64,000 bases of DNA from Nitratireductor kimnyeongensis (GCF_019891395.1 NZ_CP078144.1:198113-262112), one strand, 5' to 3'; positions 28,381 to 37,672 are shown, numbered from the stretch's first letter. The notes: generated from the sequence alone by a model not told the origin. Numbers and translations: made by a program.

Positions 28381-28878
28381 TTGAAAGCACTTGCCATCAT
28401 CAGGACCGCGGAGCGCGTAGCGGCGGTCTCCATCTTTCTGACCATGGTCGCGCTCTATTCTGCGAACGTGCTCGCCCGGCAGGTCGGCGGCACGTTTGCC
28501 TCCGAGTTTGCCTGGGTCGAGGAAGCCGTGCGGCTGATGAGCCTCTTCCTCGTTTTCCTGACGGTCGGTCTTGCCCTTGAGAAGGGGCGTCATGCCGGTG
28601 TTCACACCTGGCGCGACCGCATTGCGCGGGCGACCGGGCTGCCGCTCCGAAAGATCATCGACGCGGTCGGCTTCGTGTTCTGCATCTATCTTGTCTGGCT
28701 TGGCTATCAGATGACCGCTTTCGTCTACGGCATGGGCCAGAAGAGCCCGACGCTGAACATTCCGGTCTTCTGGATCTATCTCGCGCCCACCATCGGTTTT
28801 GCACTCATGGCGCTGCGTTTTGCCCTCAGCTTCTTCGGCCGCATCGATCGTTTTGCCGGACAGGCGTCGGAGGAATAA
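28381..28878 (+). CDS. TRAP transporter small permease, DctQ family
   Basis: A 165-residue protein with four hydrophobic segments (about 12-30, 48-65, 95-115, 130-150) and the typical ANVLARQVGG and EFAWVEEAVRLM stretches. The start is a TTG with AAGGA upstream. Its stop codon overlaps the dctM start (TAATG). Confidence 0.83.
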   Translation: MKALAIIRTAERVAAVSIFLTMVALYSANVLARQVGGTFASEFAWVEEAVRLMSLFLVFLTVGLALEKGRHAGVHTWRDRIARATGLPLRKIIDAVGFVFCIYLVWLGYQMTAFVYGMGQKSPTLNIPVFWIYLAPTIGFALMALRFALSFFGRIDRFAGQASEE

Positions 28879-30164
28879 TGATCCTTTTTGCACTCGTTAT
28901 TATTGTCGCGGTCCTGCTTCTGGTCCTTGGTTTCGAGATGTTTCTCGTGCTGGGCGTGCCGGCGCTCATGATCAAGGAATTTTTCTACGGAAACCTGCCA
29001 GACCCGGTGGTCGTGCAAAAGATTCTGGGCGGCATCAACCACACCACGCTTCTGGCCATTCCCTTCTTCATCCTGGCGGCCGAGCTGATGGGCGAGGGGC
29101 AGATCGCCCGACGCCTCACCGGCCTCGTCAAGGTGTTGGTCGGTCATCTGCGCGGCGGCATGGGCTACACCACGATCGGCGGCTCCATGGCGTTCGGTTC
29201 GGTTTCCGGCTCCGCCCCGGCCACTGTCGCGGCAATGGCGCGCATGGTCTATCCGGAGATGCGCAAGGCCGGTTTCAGCGACAAATTCTCGCTCGGTCTC
29301 ATCGTTTCAAGCGCCGAGACAGCGCTGCTCATTCCGCCGTCGATCACCTTCATTATCTATGGCTGGATGACCGGCACCTCGGTTGCCAAGCTGTTTGTCG
29401 GGGGCCTCGCCGTGGGCCTGGTGCTGGGCCTTGCTTTTGCCATCATGGCAGCGCTTGAGGCGCGCCGCTCAGGCGTCGAGCGCGGGCCGCGCACGAGCTG
29501 GCGCGAGCGCCTTGTCGCAATCCGGGAGGCGGGCTGGGCGCTGGGCATGCCGGTCATCATTCTGGGCGGCATCTACAGCGGCTATTTCACGCCCACCGAG
29601 GCGGCGGCCGCAAGCGTTGTCTACGCCATTTTCGTGGAAGGCGTGATCTTCCGCGAGCTGACCTTGCGCAAGCTTTTTGCCGTCACGGAACGTGCGGCCA
29701 TCTCCACCGCCATCATCTTCATCCTGCTGGCGATGGGCGGGCTGCTTTCCTATTTCATCACGCTGGCGCAGGTGCCATCGGCGATCACCGCGTTCCTCGA
29801 CGCCATCCACGCCGGACCGATCATGTTCCTCCTGATCGTGAACATCAGCTTCCTGATCGCAGGCATGTTCATCGATCCGAATTCGGCGCTCTTGATTCTC
29901 GTTCCGCCGCTCTATCCAGTGGCGACGGCGCTCGGTATCGATCCGGTTCATTTCGGCATGATCGTCACGCTGAACATTTCGATCGGCATGATCACGCCGC
30001 CCTTCGGCCTCGATATCTTCGTGGCGTCCTCGACGCTCTCCAAGCCGGTTCTCACGATCATTTCGGGCCTGTGGCCCTTTATCATCGCGAACCTCATCGT
30101 GCTGGCGATCATCACCTATGTGCCCGACATTTCCACCTTCCTGCCCAACCTCGTGTTCGGCTGA
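28878..30164 (+). CDS. TRAP transporter large permease, DctM family
   Basis: A 428-residue multi-helix membrane protein. Signature stretches are LGVPALMIKEF near the N-terminus, FFILAAELMGEGQIARRLTGLVKVLVG, GSVSGSAPATVAAM and the NPNSALLILVPPLYP-like region (here DPNSALLILVPPLYPVA). It forms the sodium-coupled transport unit with the upstream DctQ. The next gene, pyrK, begins 26 bases after its stop, so transporter and enzymes share one transcript. Confidence 0.87.
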   Translation: MILFALVIIVAVLLLVLGFEMFLVLGVPALMIKEFFYGNLPDPVVVQKILGGINHTTLLAIPFFILAAELMGEGQIARRLTGLVKVLVGHLRGGMGYTTIGGSMAFGSVSGSAPATVAAMARMVYPEMRKAGFSDKFSLGLIVSSAETALLIPPSITFIIYGWMTGTSVAKLFVGGLAVGLVLGLAFAIMAALEARRSGVERGPRTSWRERLVAIREAGWALGMPVIILGGIYSGYFTPTEAAAASVVYAIFVEGVIFRELTLRKLFAVTERAAISTAIIFILLAMGGLLSYFITLAQVPSAITAFLDAIHAGPIMFLLIVNISFLIAGMFIDPNSALLILVPPLYPVATALGIDPVHFGMIVTLNISIGMITPPFGLDIFVASSTLSKPVLTIISGLWPFIIANLIVLAIITYVPDISTFLPNLVFG

Positions 30165-30190
30165 CGGAAATGCCAGAAAGGATTGAAACG

Positions 30191-31009
30191 ATGGACGACG
30201 TGCCGTCAATCAAGGCTTTCGAGCTGCCGCTCTCGGTCAAGAGCAACGAGCCGGTCAATGGCGAATACCGCCTTCTGGTTCTTGCAGCGCCGCACGATAT
30301 CCTGAAGCGCTGCCGGGCCGGGCAGTTCTTTCATCTGCTTTGCCCGCAGGCGGGGGGCGAAACGCCCTATCTGCGCAGGCCCATGAGCATTTATGGCTTC
30401 TATCCCGAAAAGGGGGAGCTGCATTTCCTCTACAAGGTTACGGGGGCGGGCACTCGTGCCCTGGCCACGCTGTCGCTCGGCGACAGGCTGAATGTTCTGG
30501 GCCCGCTCGGTGAGCCGTTCACCATTGCCGATGACTGGCAGGATCTTGTGCTGGTGGCGCGCGGCGTCGGGCTTGCCACGCTTGCCCCGCTGGCGCTGGA
30601 GGCCAACCGTCTTGGCCGCAGGCTCACCGCGATCTGCAGCGCGCGCCATCCCGACTATCTGATGTCGACGGATTATTTCGAGTCGCTCGGTGCGGATGTC
30701 ATCACGCTGACCGACGCGGAAGGCACGTCGGATCTCGACAATCTGGAAAAGGTCATCGAGGGGCTAATCGCGGCCGGCCGTGCCGACGCGTTCTACACAT
30801 GCGGCTCCAACCGCATGCTGCGACTGTTGCAGACCATCGGCGAACGGCACGGTATTCCCGGCCAGATCGCACTGGAGCAGCAGATGGCCTGCGGCATCGG
30901 CATGTGCCATTGCTGCGTACGCCCGTTCACTCGCGGCAACCGGCAGGTGCATCTGAGAGTATGCCGCGAAGGCCCCGTCTTCGACATGATGGAGGCGATC
31001 GCATGGTAG
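30191..31009 (+). CDS. pyrK: Dihydroorotate dehydrogenase electron-transfer subunit
   Basis: A 272-residue FAD/2Fe-2S flavoprotein that links PyrD to NAD(H). The FAD motif RRPMSIYGF, the nucleotide-binding core (VLVARGVGLATLAPLA) and the C-terminal cluster ligands ACGIGMCHCCVRP plus VCREGP (CX4CX2C...C) are all present. I chose the ATG at 30191, preceded by AAGGA; an ATG at 30170 is also in frame. It overlaps pyrD by seven bases. PyrK occurs only with class 1B PyrD, an enzyme type that can also reduce orotate with NADH. Confidence 0.88.
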   Translation: MDDVPSIKAFELPLSVKSNEPVNGEYRLLVLAAPHDILKRCRAGQFFHLLCPQAGGETPYLRRPMSIYGFYPEKGELHFLYKVTGAGTRALATLSLGDRLNVLGPLGEPFTIADDWQDLVLVARGVGLATLAPLALEANRLGRRLTAICSARHPDYLMSTDYFESLGADVITLTDAEGTSDLDNLEKVIEGLIAAGRADAFYTCGSNRMLRLLQTIGERHGIPGQIALEQQMACGIGMCHCCVRPFTRGNRQVHLRVCREGPVFDMMEAIAW

Positions 31010-31947
31010 ACCTTTCGGTCGATATTTCCGGGCTCAAGCTCAAGAACCCGATCATGCCGGCATCCGGCACCTTCTCCGAGGATCTCGCGGAGGTGTTCGA
31101 TCTCGACCGGCTTGGCGCGCATGTGACCAAGACCATCACTCGTGGCTGGCGCGATGGAAATCCGACGCCGCGCGTGTGCGAGGTGAATGGTTCAATGCTG
31201 AATTCCATTGGCATTCCGAGCAAGGGTGTGGGCGCCTTCATCGAGAAGGTCGTGCCGTTTTACGCCCATTACGAGACGCCGCTGGTGGTCTCCATTTCGG
31301 GAAACACGGCCGATGAATTCGCAACGCTGTGTTCCGAAGTCAGCGTCCCCGGCGTTGCGGCCATCGAGGTCAACATTTCGTGCCCGAACATCGAGGAAGA
31401 CGGTAAGGCCTTTGCCATCCGCCCATCCTCCACCCATGACGTGATGCGCAAGCTGCGGGCGGCGACCGATCTGCCGCTCTGGGCCAAGCTCACCCCCAAT
31501 ACGGGCGAAACGTCCGAGGTGGCGCGCGCTGCAGAAGAAGGCGGCGCCGATGCGTTGGTGGTGGCCAACACGATTCTGTCGATGGCCATCGACATCAACA
31601 CGCGCCGGCCCAAGCTGGGTAATCTGATGGGTGGCCTGTCCGGCCCCAGCCTGAAGCCCATCGCACTGCGCATGGCCTACCAGTGCGCCCGTGCGACCAA
31701 AATTCCGGTCATCGGTTGCGGCGGCATTTCCACGGTGGAAGACGTGATCGAATATCTGATCGCCGGGGCAAGCGCTGTTCAGGTGGGCACTGCCACCTTC
31801 ATTCATCCGACGATCATGTTGTCGCTGATCGATGGCCTGGAAGACTGGCTTTCAAACCAGGGGCTTTCCTCCGTGAAAGACCTTATCGGCTCCGTCATCG
31901 ATGGCGAGCAGGATGAGTCTGTCGTCTTCATGGAAGCCGCGCCATGA
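31003..31947 (+). CDS. pyrD: Dihydroorotate dehydrogenase, class 1B catalytic subunit
   Basis: A 314-residue cytosolic FMN enzyme. Class 1 hallmarks are KNPIMPASGTF, NSIGIPSKGV, the NISCPN active-site loop with the catalytic Cys, LWAKLTPN, and the phosphate-binding GCGGISTVEDVIEYLIAGASAVQVGTA tail. Most alphaproteobacteria make UMP with the membrane-bound class 2 enzyme, so a PyrK-linked class 1B enzyme beside a transporter suggests a separate, possibly catabolic or salvage, role. Confidence 0.9.
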   Translation: MVDLSVDISGLKLKNPIMPASGTFSEDLAEVFDLDRLGAHVTKTITRGWRDGNPTPRVCEVNGSMLNSIGIPSKGVGAFIEKVVPFYAHYETPLVVSISGNTADEFATLCSEVSVPGVAAIEVNISCPNIEEDGKAFAIRPSSTHDVMRKLRAATDLPLWAKLTPNTGETSEVARAAEEGGADALVVANTILSMAIDINTRRPKLGNLMGGLSGPSLKPIALRMAYQCARATKIPVIGCGGISTVEDVIEYLIAGASAVQVGTATFIHPTIMLSLIDGLEDWLSNQGLSSVKDLIGSVIDGEQDESVVFMEAAP

Positions 31948-33227
31948 ACGCCCAACCTGCTCCTTTCGCCGATGTCCGGGCACAGGATCACGCGCTGGCC
32001 GCGCGCCTTTTTGATGATGTGGCGCGCCTGTCGCCCGATGTGGAAGGCGTCAGCCGTCCGGCCTTTTCCGCGATCGAGACGCAGACGCTGAAATATCTCG
32101 AGGATGTTGCGAAGGTCGAGGGGCTGGCGGTCTGGTATGATGCAGGCTGCAACGCGCTTTTCTCGCTGCCGGAGGATCGCGATGCGGAGCGTGTCGTCGT
32201 TGTTGGCTCCCATGTGGACAGCGTGCCTTTCGGCGGCAATTTCGACGGGCTGGCCGGCGTTGTGGCGGGGCTCATCTGCCTGATCCGCGCCCGGCGCGAG
32301 GGACGCCGTTTTGCAAAACCGGTGCATGTGCTCGCCATGCGGGGTGAGGAAAGCGCCTGGTTCGGCCCGTGCTACATCGGCTCGAAGGTGCTCACGGGCA
32401 CGCTTGCAAAGCGCGAACTTGAAGAAACCCACAAGGGCGATGGCCGCACGCTGGAAGAGCATATGGCCGATATCGGCCTGCCGGTCGAAGATATCCGGGC
32501 GCAAAAGCCGCTGATGGATGTGAGCCGCATGGAAGCCTATCTCGAGCTTCACATCGAGCAGGGCCCGCTGCTGATCGGCAAGAACATTCCGGCAGCCACC
32601 GTTTCGGGCATTCGCGGCAATATCCGCTACCGCGCGATCACCTGCCACGGCGAGGCAGGGCACTCCGGCGCAGTGCCGAAGGCCTACAGGCGCGACCCGG
32701 TTCTCGCCATGGCCGATCTTCTGGTGCGGCTCGATGAAAGCTGGACGACGATCCTGAACAAGGGCGACGATCTGGTGCTCACAAGCGGCATCGTGGCGAC
32801 AGATCCGGAAAAACACGCCATGTCGCGCATTCCAGACCGTGTGTCGTTCAGCCTCGACATGCGCAGCCAGAAGCCGGAAACACTGGATGACATGCGCGCG
32901 CTTCTGAAAAGCGAGATCAAGGAGATCGAACGTGACCGTCGGGTGCGATTCGATCTGGGCGAGGAGCTGCGCGTGGAACCGGCGCTTTGCGACAAAGGGC
33001 TGGTGGCGGGCCTTGAGGAGGCGATGCGCAAGGTGGGACAGGAGCCATTCGTGATGCCGAGCGGCGGCGGGCATGATGCTGCCGTGTTCGCTGGCGCCGG
33101 CGTTCCTGCTGCCATGGTGTTCGTGCGCAACCGCAATGGCTCGCACAACCCGCAGGAAGCGATGGAGATCGACGATTTCCTTGCCGGCGTGGATATCCTC
33201 TCTGCTTTCCTTGCGGGGGCGGAGTGA
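31944..33227 (+). CDS. M20-family Zn-dependent amidohydrolase/N-carbamoylase
   Basis: A 427-residue enzyme of the hydantoinase/carbamoylase (allantoate amidohydrolase, beta-ureidopropionase) group. Metal ligands are visible in GSHVDSVPFGGNFDG, RGEESAWFG, ELHIEQG and NGSHNPQEAM. The ATG overlaps the pyrD stop (ATGA). In bacterial orotate degradation, dihydroorotate is opened to N-carbamoyl-L-aspartate, which a ureidosuccinase splits to aspartate, CO2 and ammonia. This gene is a good candidate for that last step, but allantoate or beta-ureidopropionate are alternative substrates. Confidence 0.85.
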   Translation: MNAQPAPFADVRAQDHALAARLFDDVARLSPDVEGVSRPAFSAIETQTLKYLEDVAKVEGLAVWYDAGCNALFSLPEDRDAERVVVVGSHVDSVPFGGNFDGLAGVVAGLICLIRARREGRRFAKPVHVLAMRGEESAWFGPCYIGSKVLTGTLAKRELEETHKGDGRTLEEHMADIGLPVEDIRAQKPLMDVSRMEAYLELHIEQGPLLIGKNIPAATVSGIRGNIRYRAITCHGEAGHSGAVPKAYRRDPVLAMADLLVRLDESWTTILNKGDDLVLTSGIVATDPEKHAMSRIPDRVSFSLDMRSQKPETLDDMRALLKSEIKEIERDRRVRFDLGEELRVEPALCDKGLVAGLEEAMRKVGQEPFVMPSGGGHDAAVFAGAGVPAAMVFVRNRNGSHNPQEAMEIDDFLAGVDILSAFLAGAE

Positions 33228-33328
33228 CGGTGCGTTTTCTACAGGAAACGAATCTCCTCATTGCCGGGCTGGCTCACGCGGGAGATTGCTGTTAGCGAAA
33301 AGGCCCGATCAACGAACAGGACCACGAC

Positions 33329-34024
33329 ATGTTCTCCAACACCTTTCCCGACCGCACTGCCATTTCGCAGATGGTCGCCCGCATGCTTCTGGAGATCGAG
33401 GCGGTGCATTTTCGCGCTGAGCAGCCGTTCACGTTCACGTCTGGTCTTGCAAGTCCGGTCTATATCGACTGCCGCAAGCTGATCTCCTACCCGCGCGTTC
33501 GCGCCGCGATCATGGATTTCGCGGCCTCGGTCATCTTCCGCAACGTCGGTTTCGAGCAGTTCGACGCGGTGGCGGGCGGCGAGACGGCGGGCATCCCCTT
33601 CGCGGCCTGGCTGGCCGAACGCATGGGACTGCCGATGCAATATGTGCGCAAAAAGCCGAAAGGCTTTGGCCGCGACGCGCAGATCGAGGGCGCGCTGAGC
33701 GAAGGCGCGCGCGTGCTTCTGGTCGAGGATCTGACCACCGATGGCGGCAGCAAGATCAAGTTTGCCGAGGCCGTGGCCCGAACCGGTGCGCAGGTTACCG
33801 ACACGTTCGCCGTCTTTTACTACGACATCTTCCCCGACACGCCGAAGCGGCTTGAAGCCGCCGGCATGCGGCTTCATCATCTGGCCACCTGGTGGGATGT
33901 GCTCGCCGTCTGCAAGGAAGAAAATCGCTTTTCGCCGGAAACGATCGTTGAGGTCGAAAAATTCCTGAATGCGCCTACCGAATGGTCGGCGAACCATGGC
34001 GGCATTTCAGAACTGCCGCAGTAA
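33329..34024 (+). CDS. pyrE: Orotate phosphoribosyltransferase
   Basis: A 231-residue type I phosphoribosyltransferase that makes OMP from orotate and PRPP. It has [15 protein letters not shown] near the N-terminus, the flexible-loop region [17 protein letters not shown], and the PRPP-binding motif [14 protein letters not shown]. It follows the amidohydrolase by about 100 bases and continues the same direction. Its presence beside pyrKD and a TRAP importer gives imported orotate a direct route to UMP, provided OMP decarboxylase is encoded elsewhere. Confidence 0.9.
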   Translation: MFSNTFPDRTAISQMVARMLLEIEAVHFRAEQPFTFTSGLASPVYIDCRKLISYPRVRAAIMDFAASVIFRNVGFEQFDAVAGGETAGIPFAAWLAERMGLPMQYVRKKPKGFGRDAQIEGALSEGARVLLVEDLTTDGGSKIKFAEAVARTGAQVTDTFAVFYYDIFPDTPKRLEAAGMRLHHLATWWDVLAVCKEENRFSPETIVEVEKFLNAPTEWSANHGGISELPQ

Positions 34025-34043
34025 ATCCCAAAGGACCTGGATC

Positions 34044-34370
34044 ATGTTTGATACGTTTTTGAAGGATCTGAACGAGCAGGGCGGAAGCGTTCGCGCCTAT
34101 GAAGGCTGCGCGGTCAAGGCCCATGCCCGCATCACCAGCGAGCCGGAAAACGCCGCTGCCCTTCTGCTCATCGCCTATGCCGCGCAGCGTTTCGTGGAAG
34201 CCTATGACGACCAGCCGCTCACCATGACGGCGGCGGATGAGGAGCTGGAGCTCTTCACCGAGATCGTCAACACGCTCGATGCGGCCTATAAGGACGGATC
34301 CGAGGCTGACAAGCTTTCCGCTCTCAACAAGGCCTCGGCGCGTCTGGCCGCGACGATCAAGGCCGGCTAA
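34044..34370 (+). CDS. Hypothetical small acidic helical protein
   Basis: A 108-residue protein I do not recognise. It starts at the ATG at 34044 with AAGGA upstream, 19 bases after pyrE. It is predicted to be mostly helical, acidic, without a signal peptide or membrane segment; stretches such as ENAAALLLIAYAAQRFVEAYDDQPLT suggest a small helical bundle. It is followed by a hairpin and is probably the last gene of the pyr operon. No function is proposed. Confidence 0.7.
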   Translation: MFDTFLKDLNEQGGSVRAYEGCAVKAHARITSEPENAAALLLIAYAAQRFVEAYDDQPLTMTAADEELELFTEIVNTLDAAYKDGSEADKLSALNKASARLAATIKAG

Positions 34371-34399
34371 ACAGGCTTCAATTCACTGACAGATGATGC

Positions 34400-34423
34400 G
34401 CTCGCCGGGTTTTTCCGGCGAGC
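34400..34423 (+). terminator. Hairpin ending the TRAP-pyr operon
   Basis: GCTCGCCGG at 34400-34408 pairs with CCGGCGAGC at 34415-34423 around a GTTTTT loop. It stands 30 bases after the small hypothetical gene and 93 bases before the second TRAP operon. The tail lacks a long T-run. Confidence 0.55.
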
Positions 34424-34515
34424 AAATTCGTTGTGCGCCGATCATGGCCAAATAGCCGTTTCCTTTCCTCCTCGCATGGGATAGCTTCGCGCCCGAATTC
34501 GTATGGGAGCCGGGT

Positions 34516-35028
34516 TTGCATCTGTATATGAGGTTTTGCGCGGGGCTGGATCGTCTGGCAACGGCGCTCTGTGTTCTTGCCTGCCTGGCGCTGACGGCCA
34601 GCGTGCTTGCCATCGTCGTGATGCGCTATGGCTTTGGGGTCGGGTTCATCGAGCTGCAGGATTTCGCCTCCTACACATTTGCCGTGCTCCTCATATTCTC
34701 CGTGCCGGTGTGCCTGCGCAGAGGCGGGCATGTGCGTGTTGAGATCCTGTCGGAGAACCTTCCGCCCGTTTACACGCGCATCGCGGATGCCGTGGCGGTC
34801 TTTCTGTTTCTCGTGCCGGTGTTCAGTTTGATCATCTGGGCCGACTGGGCGGATCTCGCCTATTCCTGGTCCATCCGCGAGGCTTCCGTTGAAACGGGTG
34901 GGCTTCCAGGCCTGTTCATCGTCAAGACGGCCCTGCCGCTCGGGGCTGCAATGATGATCCTGCAGGGTATCGCCATGGTGCTCGCGCCGGACGCACAACG
35001 CACCGCCGAAGACGAGCCGGCCCTATGA
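34516..35028 (+). CDS. TRAP transporter small permease, DctQ/TakQ family
   Basis: A 170-residue four-helix membrane protein with FIELQDFASYTFAVLLIFSVPVCLRRGGHVRVEIL, which is typical of TRAP small subunits. I kept the TTG at 34516 after GGGAGCCGG; an ATG at 34528 is also possible. Its stop overlaps the start of the large permease. Confidence 0.82.
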   Translation: MHLYMRFCAGLDRLATALCVLACLALTASVLAIVVMRYGFGVGFIELQDFASYTFAVLLIFSVPVCLRRGGHVRVEILSENLPPVYTRIADAVAVFLFLVPVFSLIIWADWADLAYSWSIREASVETGGLPGLFIVKTALPLGAAMMILQGIAMVLAPDAQRTAEDEPAL

Positions 35029-36575
35029 CCCTTTCCGAGCTGTTTCTGTGCCTGATGCTGGTCGGGCTGTTCGCCGGCATTCTGAGTGGCATTCCGGCCA
35101 TGCTCGCCATTGCCGGTGTGCCCTTTGTCGTCGCGGTCATTGCCAGCCTCTTCGGCGCGTTCGATCTGTCCTTTCTGGATTTCTTTCCAAGCCGCGTCTG
35201 GGGCGTGATGAGCAACACGCTTCTGATGGCGGTGCCGCTTTTCATCCTCATGGGCGTGGTGTTGGAGCGATCGCAGCTTGCCGAGCGCATGCTGGAAGTG
35301 CTGCGCGAGATGCTTGGCGCATCGCCCCGCGGCCTTGCCCTTTCCGTGTTGCTCTTTAGCGCGCTCATAGCGGCGTCCACCGGCATTGTCGGCGCGACGG
35401 TCGTCATGCTGGGCCTCGTCAGCCTTCCCGCCATGCTGCAGGCGGGGGTTTCGCCGCGCGTGTCGAGCGGCATCATCTGCGCCAGCGGCACGCTGGGTCA
35501 GATCATCCCGCCTTCCATCCTGCTCGTGCTTCTGGGGGACCAGATCGGCAACACCTATCTGGAAGCTCAACAGAAGGCCGGCAATTTTGCGCCCGACGCC
35601 GTGTCCGTGGGCGATCTCTTCGCCGGGGCCATCCTGCCGGGATTAATGCTGGTTGGCCTCTATGGTCTCTACATCCTCTTCACATTGCGCGGTGGGCACA
35701 AAACTGCCAAGGAGACCCGCCGCGCGCGGGTTCCGCTGAGCCGCATCCTTGGCGTCTTCCTGCCACCGCTTCTGCTCATTCTGGCGGTTCTGGGGTCCAT
35801 TCTTGGCGGTGTTGCCACCACCACGGAAGCGGCGGGCCTCGGGGCCGTTGGCACGATCCTGCTCGCCGGTTATACGCGCGGTCGCGTTGGCCGTGCGGGA
35901 CGGGGTGTCATCCTCTCCGCTGTTGTCGCGGGCGGTATTCTGGTGCTCCTGCGTGCACTTGGCCTTGTGCCGCCCTCCGGGCTTGGCACTCCCGCTGGGT
36001 TCACTGCGCTCCTTGCTGCCGCACTGATCGCTGCCGGTGTCGTTTTCGCTGGCTGGCGCCTCCTGCGCACGGATATTCTGGTTCCCGCCGTCATCGACAC
36101 GCTGCGCATTTCCGGCATGGTGTTTGGCATCATCATTGCCGCATCCATGCTGTCGCTGGTGTTTCGCGGTTTCGGTGGCGACGAATTGGTGGCCGGCTTT
36201 CTGGAGCAGGTGCCGGGCGGCAAATGGGGAGCCCTCGCGCTCGTCATGGTGGTCGTCTTCTTCCTCGGTTTCATCCTCGAAGCGGTGGAGATTATCTACA
36301 TTGTCGTGCCGCTTCTCGGCGCGCCTATCTTGGCAACTGACTTCTCTCCCGTCTGGTTCGCAGTGCTGCTGGCGATGAACCTGCAGACCTCGTTTCTGAC
36401 CCCGCCTTTCGGCTTCGCGCTGTTCTATTATCGCTCGGTTGCGCCCCGTAGCATCACGACATTGGAAATCTACCGTTCGGTGATTCCCTTCGTGGTCATA
36501 CAACTTGTGGCTTTGGCGCTTCTCATTACGTTCCCGGCTGTGGTTACATGGCTGCCGGAGATGCTCTTCAGATAG
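35025..36575 (+). CDS. TRAP transporter large permease, long DctM (TakM-like) form
   Basis: A 516-residue membrane protein, about 90 residues longer than typical DctM proteins. The extra length forms additional hydrophobic segments in the middle (about 280-350). Conserved stretches include GIPAMLAIAGVPF, SARGLALSVLL-like ASPRGLALSVLL, GQIIPPSILLVLLGDQ and NLQTSFLTPPFGFALFYYRSVAP. The long form usually accompanies keto-acid or mannitol/chloroaromatic TRAP systems. It overlaps the small permease gene by four bases. Confidence 0.85.
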   Translation: MTLSELFLCLMLVGLFAGILSGIPAMLAIAGVPFVVAVIASLFGAFDLSFLDFFPSRVWGVMSNTLLMAVPLFILMGVVLERSQLAERMLEVLREMLGASPRGLALSVLLFSALIAASTGIVGATVVMLGLVSLPAMLQAGVSPRVSSGIICASGTLGQIIPPSILLVLLGDQIGNTYLEAQQKAGNFAPDAVSVGDLFAGAILPGLMLVGLYGLYILFTLRGGHKTAKETRRARVPLSRILGVFLPPLLLILAVLGSILGGVATTTEAAGLGAVGTILLAGYTRGRVGRAGRGVILSAVVAGGILVLLRALGLVPPSGLGTPAGFTALLAAALIAAGVVFAGWRLLRTDILVPAVIDTLRISGMVFGIIIAASMLSLVFRGFGGDELVAGFLEQVPGGKWGALALVMVVVFFLGFILEAVEIIYIVVPLLGAPILATDFSPVWFAVLLAMNLQTSFLTPPFGFALFYYRSVAPRSITTLEIYRSVIPFVVIQLVALALLITFPAVVTWLPEMLFR

Positions 36576-36599
36576 TCGTTGTTCAGGAGGAAACCCGAC

Positions 36600-37658
36600 A
36601 TGAAACGCAGAACATTCCTTACCGCCGGTGCCGGCGCCACGGCTGTGGCGCTCGCCACACCGGCCATTGCGCAGGGCAAGATCGAGTGGAACCTGCCCAC
36701 CAGCTTTCCCAAGAATGCGCCGGGCGTGGGCACAAACGTCACCAACTTCGCCGAGAAGGTTGCGGCGATGTCAGATGGCCGTTTGAGCTTCAAGGTTTTT
36801 GGCGGTGGCGAACTGGTTCCGCCCTTTGGCGTGGAGGATGCCGTGCAGCAGGGCAAGGCCCCGGTCGGCCATAACCCGCCCTATTATGCCGCCGGCAAGA
36901 ACCCCTCGCTTCACTGGTTTACCGCCGTTCCTTTCGGCATGACGGCAGCCGAACATTACGCATGGTTGCGCTATGGCGGTGGTCAGGAGCTGTGGGACGA
37001 TATCTACGCCCAGCGCAATCTCAAGCCGCTCTACTCCGGTAATTCCAACACGCAGAGCGCCGGTTGGTTCAAATCCGAGATCAAGTCGCTGGAAGACCTC
37101 AAGGGTCTGAATATGCGTATTGCCGGTCTCGGTGGCGAGATGTACCGGAAGCTTGGCGTGAATGCCGTTTTGATGCCCCCGCCGGAGATCTTCCAGGCGA
37201 TGCAGTCGGGCGCGCTCGACGCGGCTGAATGGGTCGGGCCTTTCCTGGACCAGGCGTTCGGCCTTCAGAAGATCACCAAGAACTGCTACCTGCCGGCCTA
37301 TAATGAGCCGAGTGCGGCGCTGGCCATCGTCTTCAACAAGGACGCTTGGGCCGAGCTTTCGCCCGACCTTCAGGCAATCTGTGAGGCAGCTGCCCTTGCA
37401 GCAAGCCAGGAAGCGCTTGCCCAGTTCGACTACCACAACGCCCGTGCCTTGGCCGCACTTGAGGCCGAAGGCGTTGTCTTCCGCGACGTTCCGGATGATG
37501 TGGCCGAAGGACTCAAGAGCGCCTGGGAAGAGGTTCGCGACGAACTGACCGCGCAAAGCGAGGATGTTGCCCGGGTGCGCGAGAGCTATGACACCTTCCT
37601 GGCCGAAAGCGTGAAATACGCCAATGTCATGAACATGCCGCTTCTCAAGCGGCGCTAA
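36600..37658 (+). CDS. TRAP transporter solute-binding protein, TakP-like (2-oxo acid type)
   Basis: About 352 residues, started at the ATG at 36600 after CAGGAGG. The N-terminus MKRRTFLTAGAGATA looks like a twin-arginine signal with cleavage near AIAQ. The segment MPPPEIFQAMQSGALDAAEWVGP is characteristic of the TakP subfamily, which binds 2-oxo acids together with a cation. The gene order small permease, large permease, binding protein differs from the first TRAP operon in the window. Confidence 0.85.
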   Translation: MKRRTFLTAGAGATAVALATPAIAQGKIEWNLPTSFPKNAPGVGTNVTNFAEKVAAMSDGRLSFKVFGGGELVPPFGVEDAVQQGKAPVGHNPPYYAAGKNPSLHWFTAVPFGMTAAEHYAWLRYGGGQELWDDIYAQRNLKPLYSGNSNTQSAGWFKSEIKSLEDLKGLNMRIAGLGGEMYRKLGVNAVLMPPPEIFQAMQSGALDAAEWVGPFLDQAFGLQKITKNCYLPAYNEPSAALAIVFNKDAWAELSPDLQAICEAAALAASQEALAQFDYHNARALAALEAEGVVFRDVPDDVAEGLKSAWEEVRDELTAQSEDVARVRESYDTFLAESVKYANVMNMPLLKRR

Positions 37659-37672
37659 GAGAAGCAGCTTGC

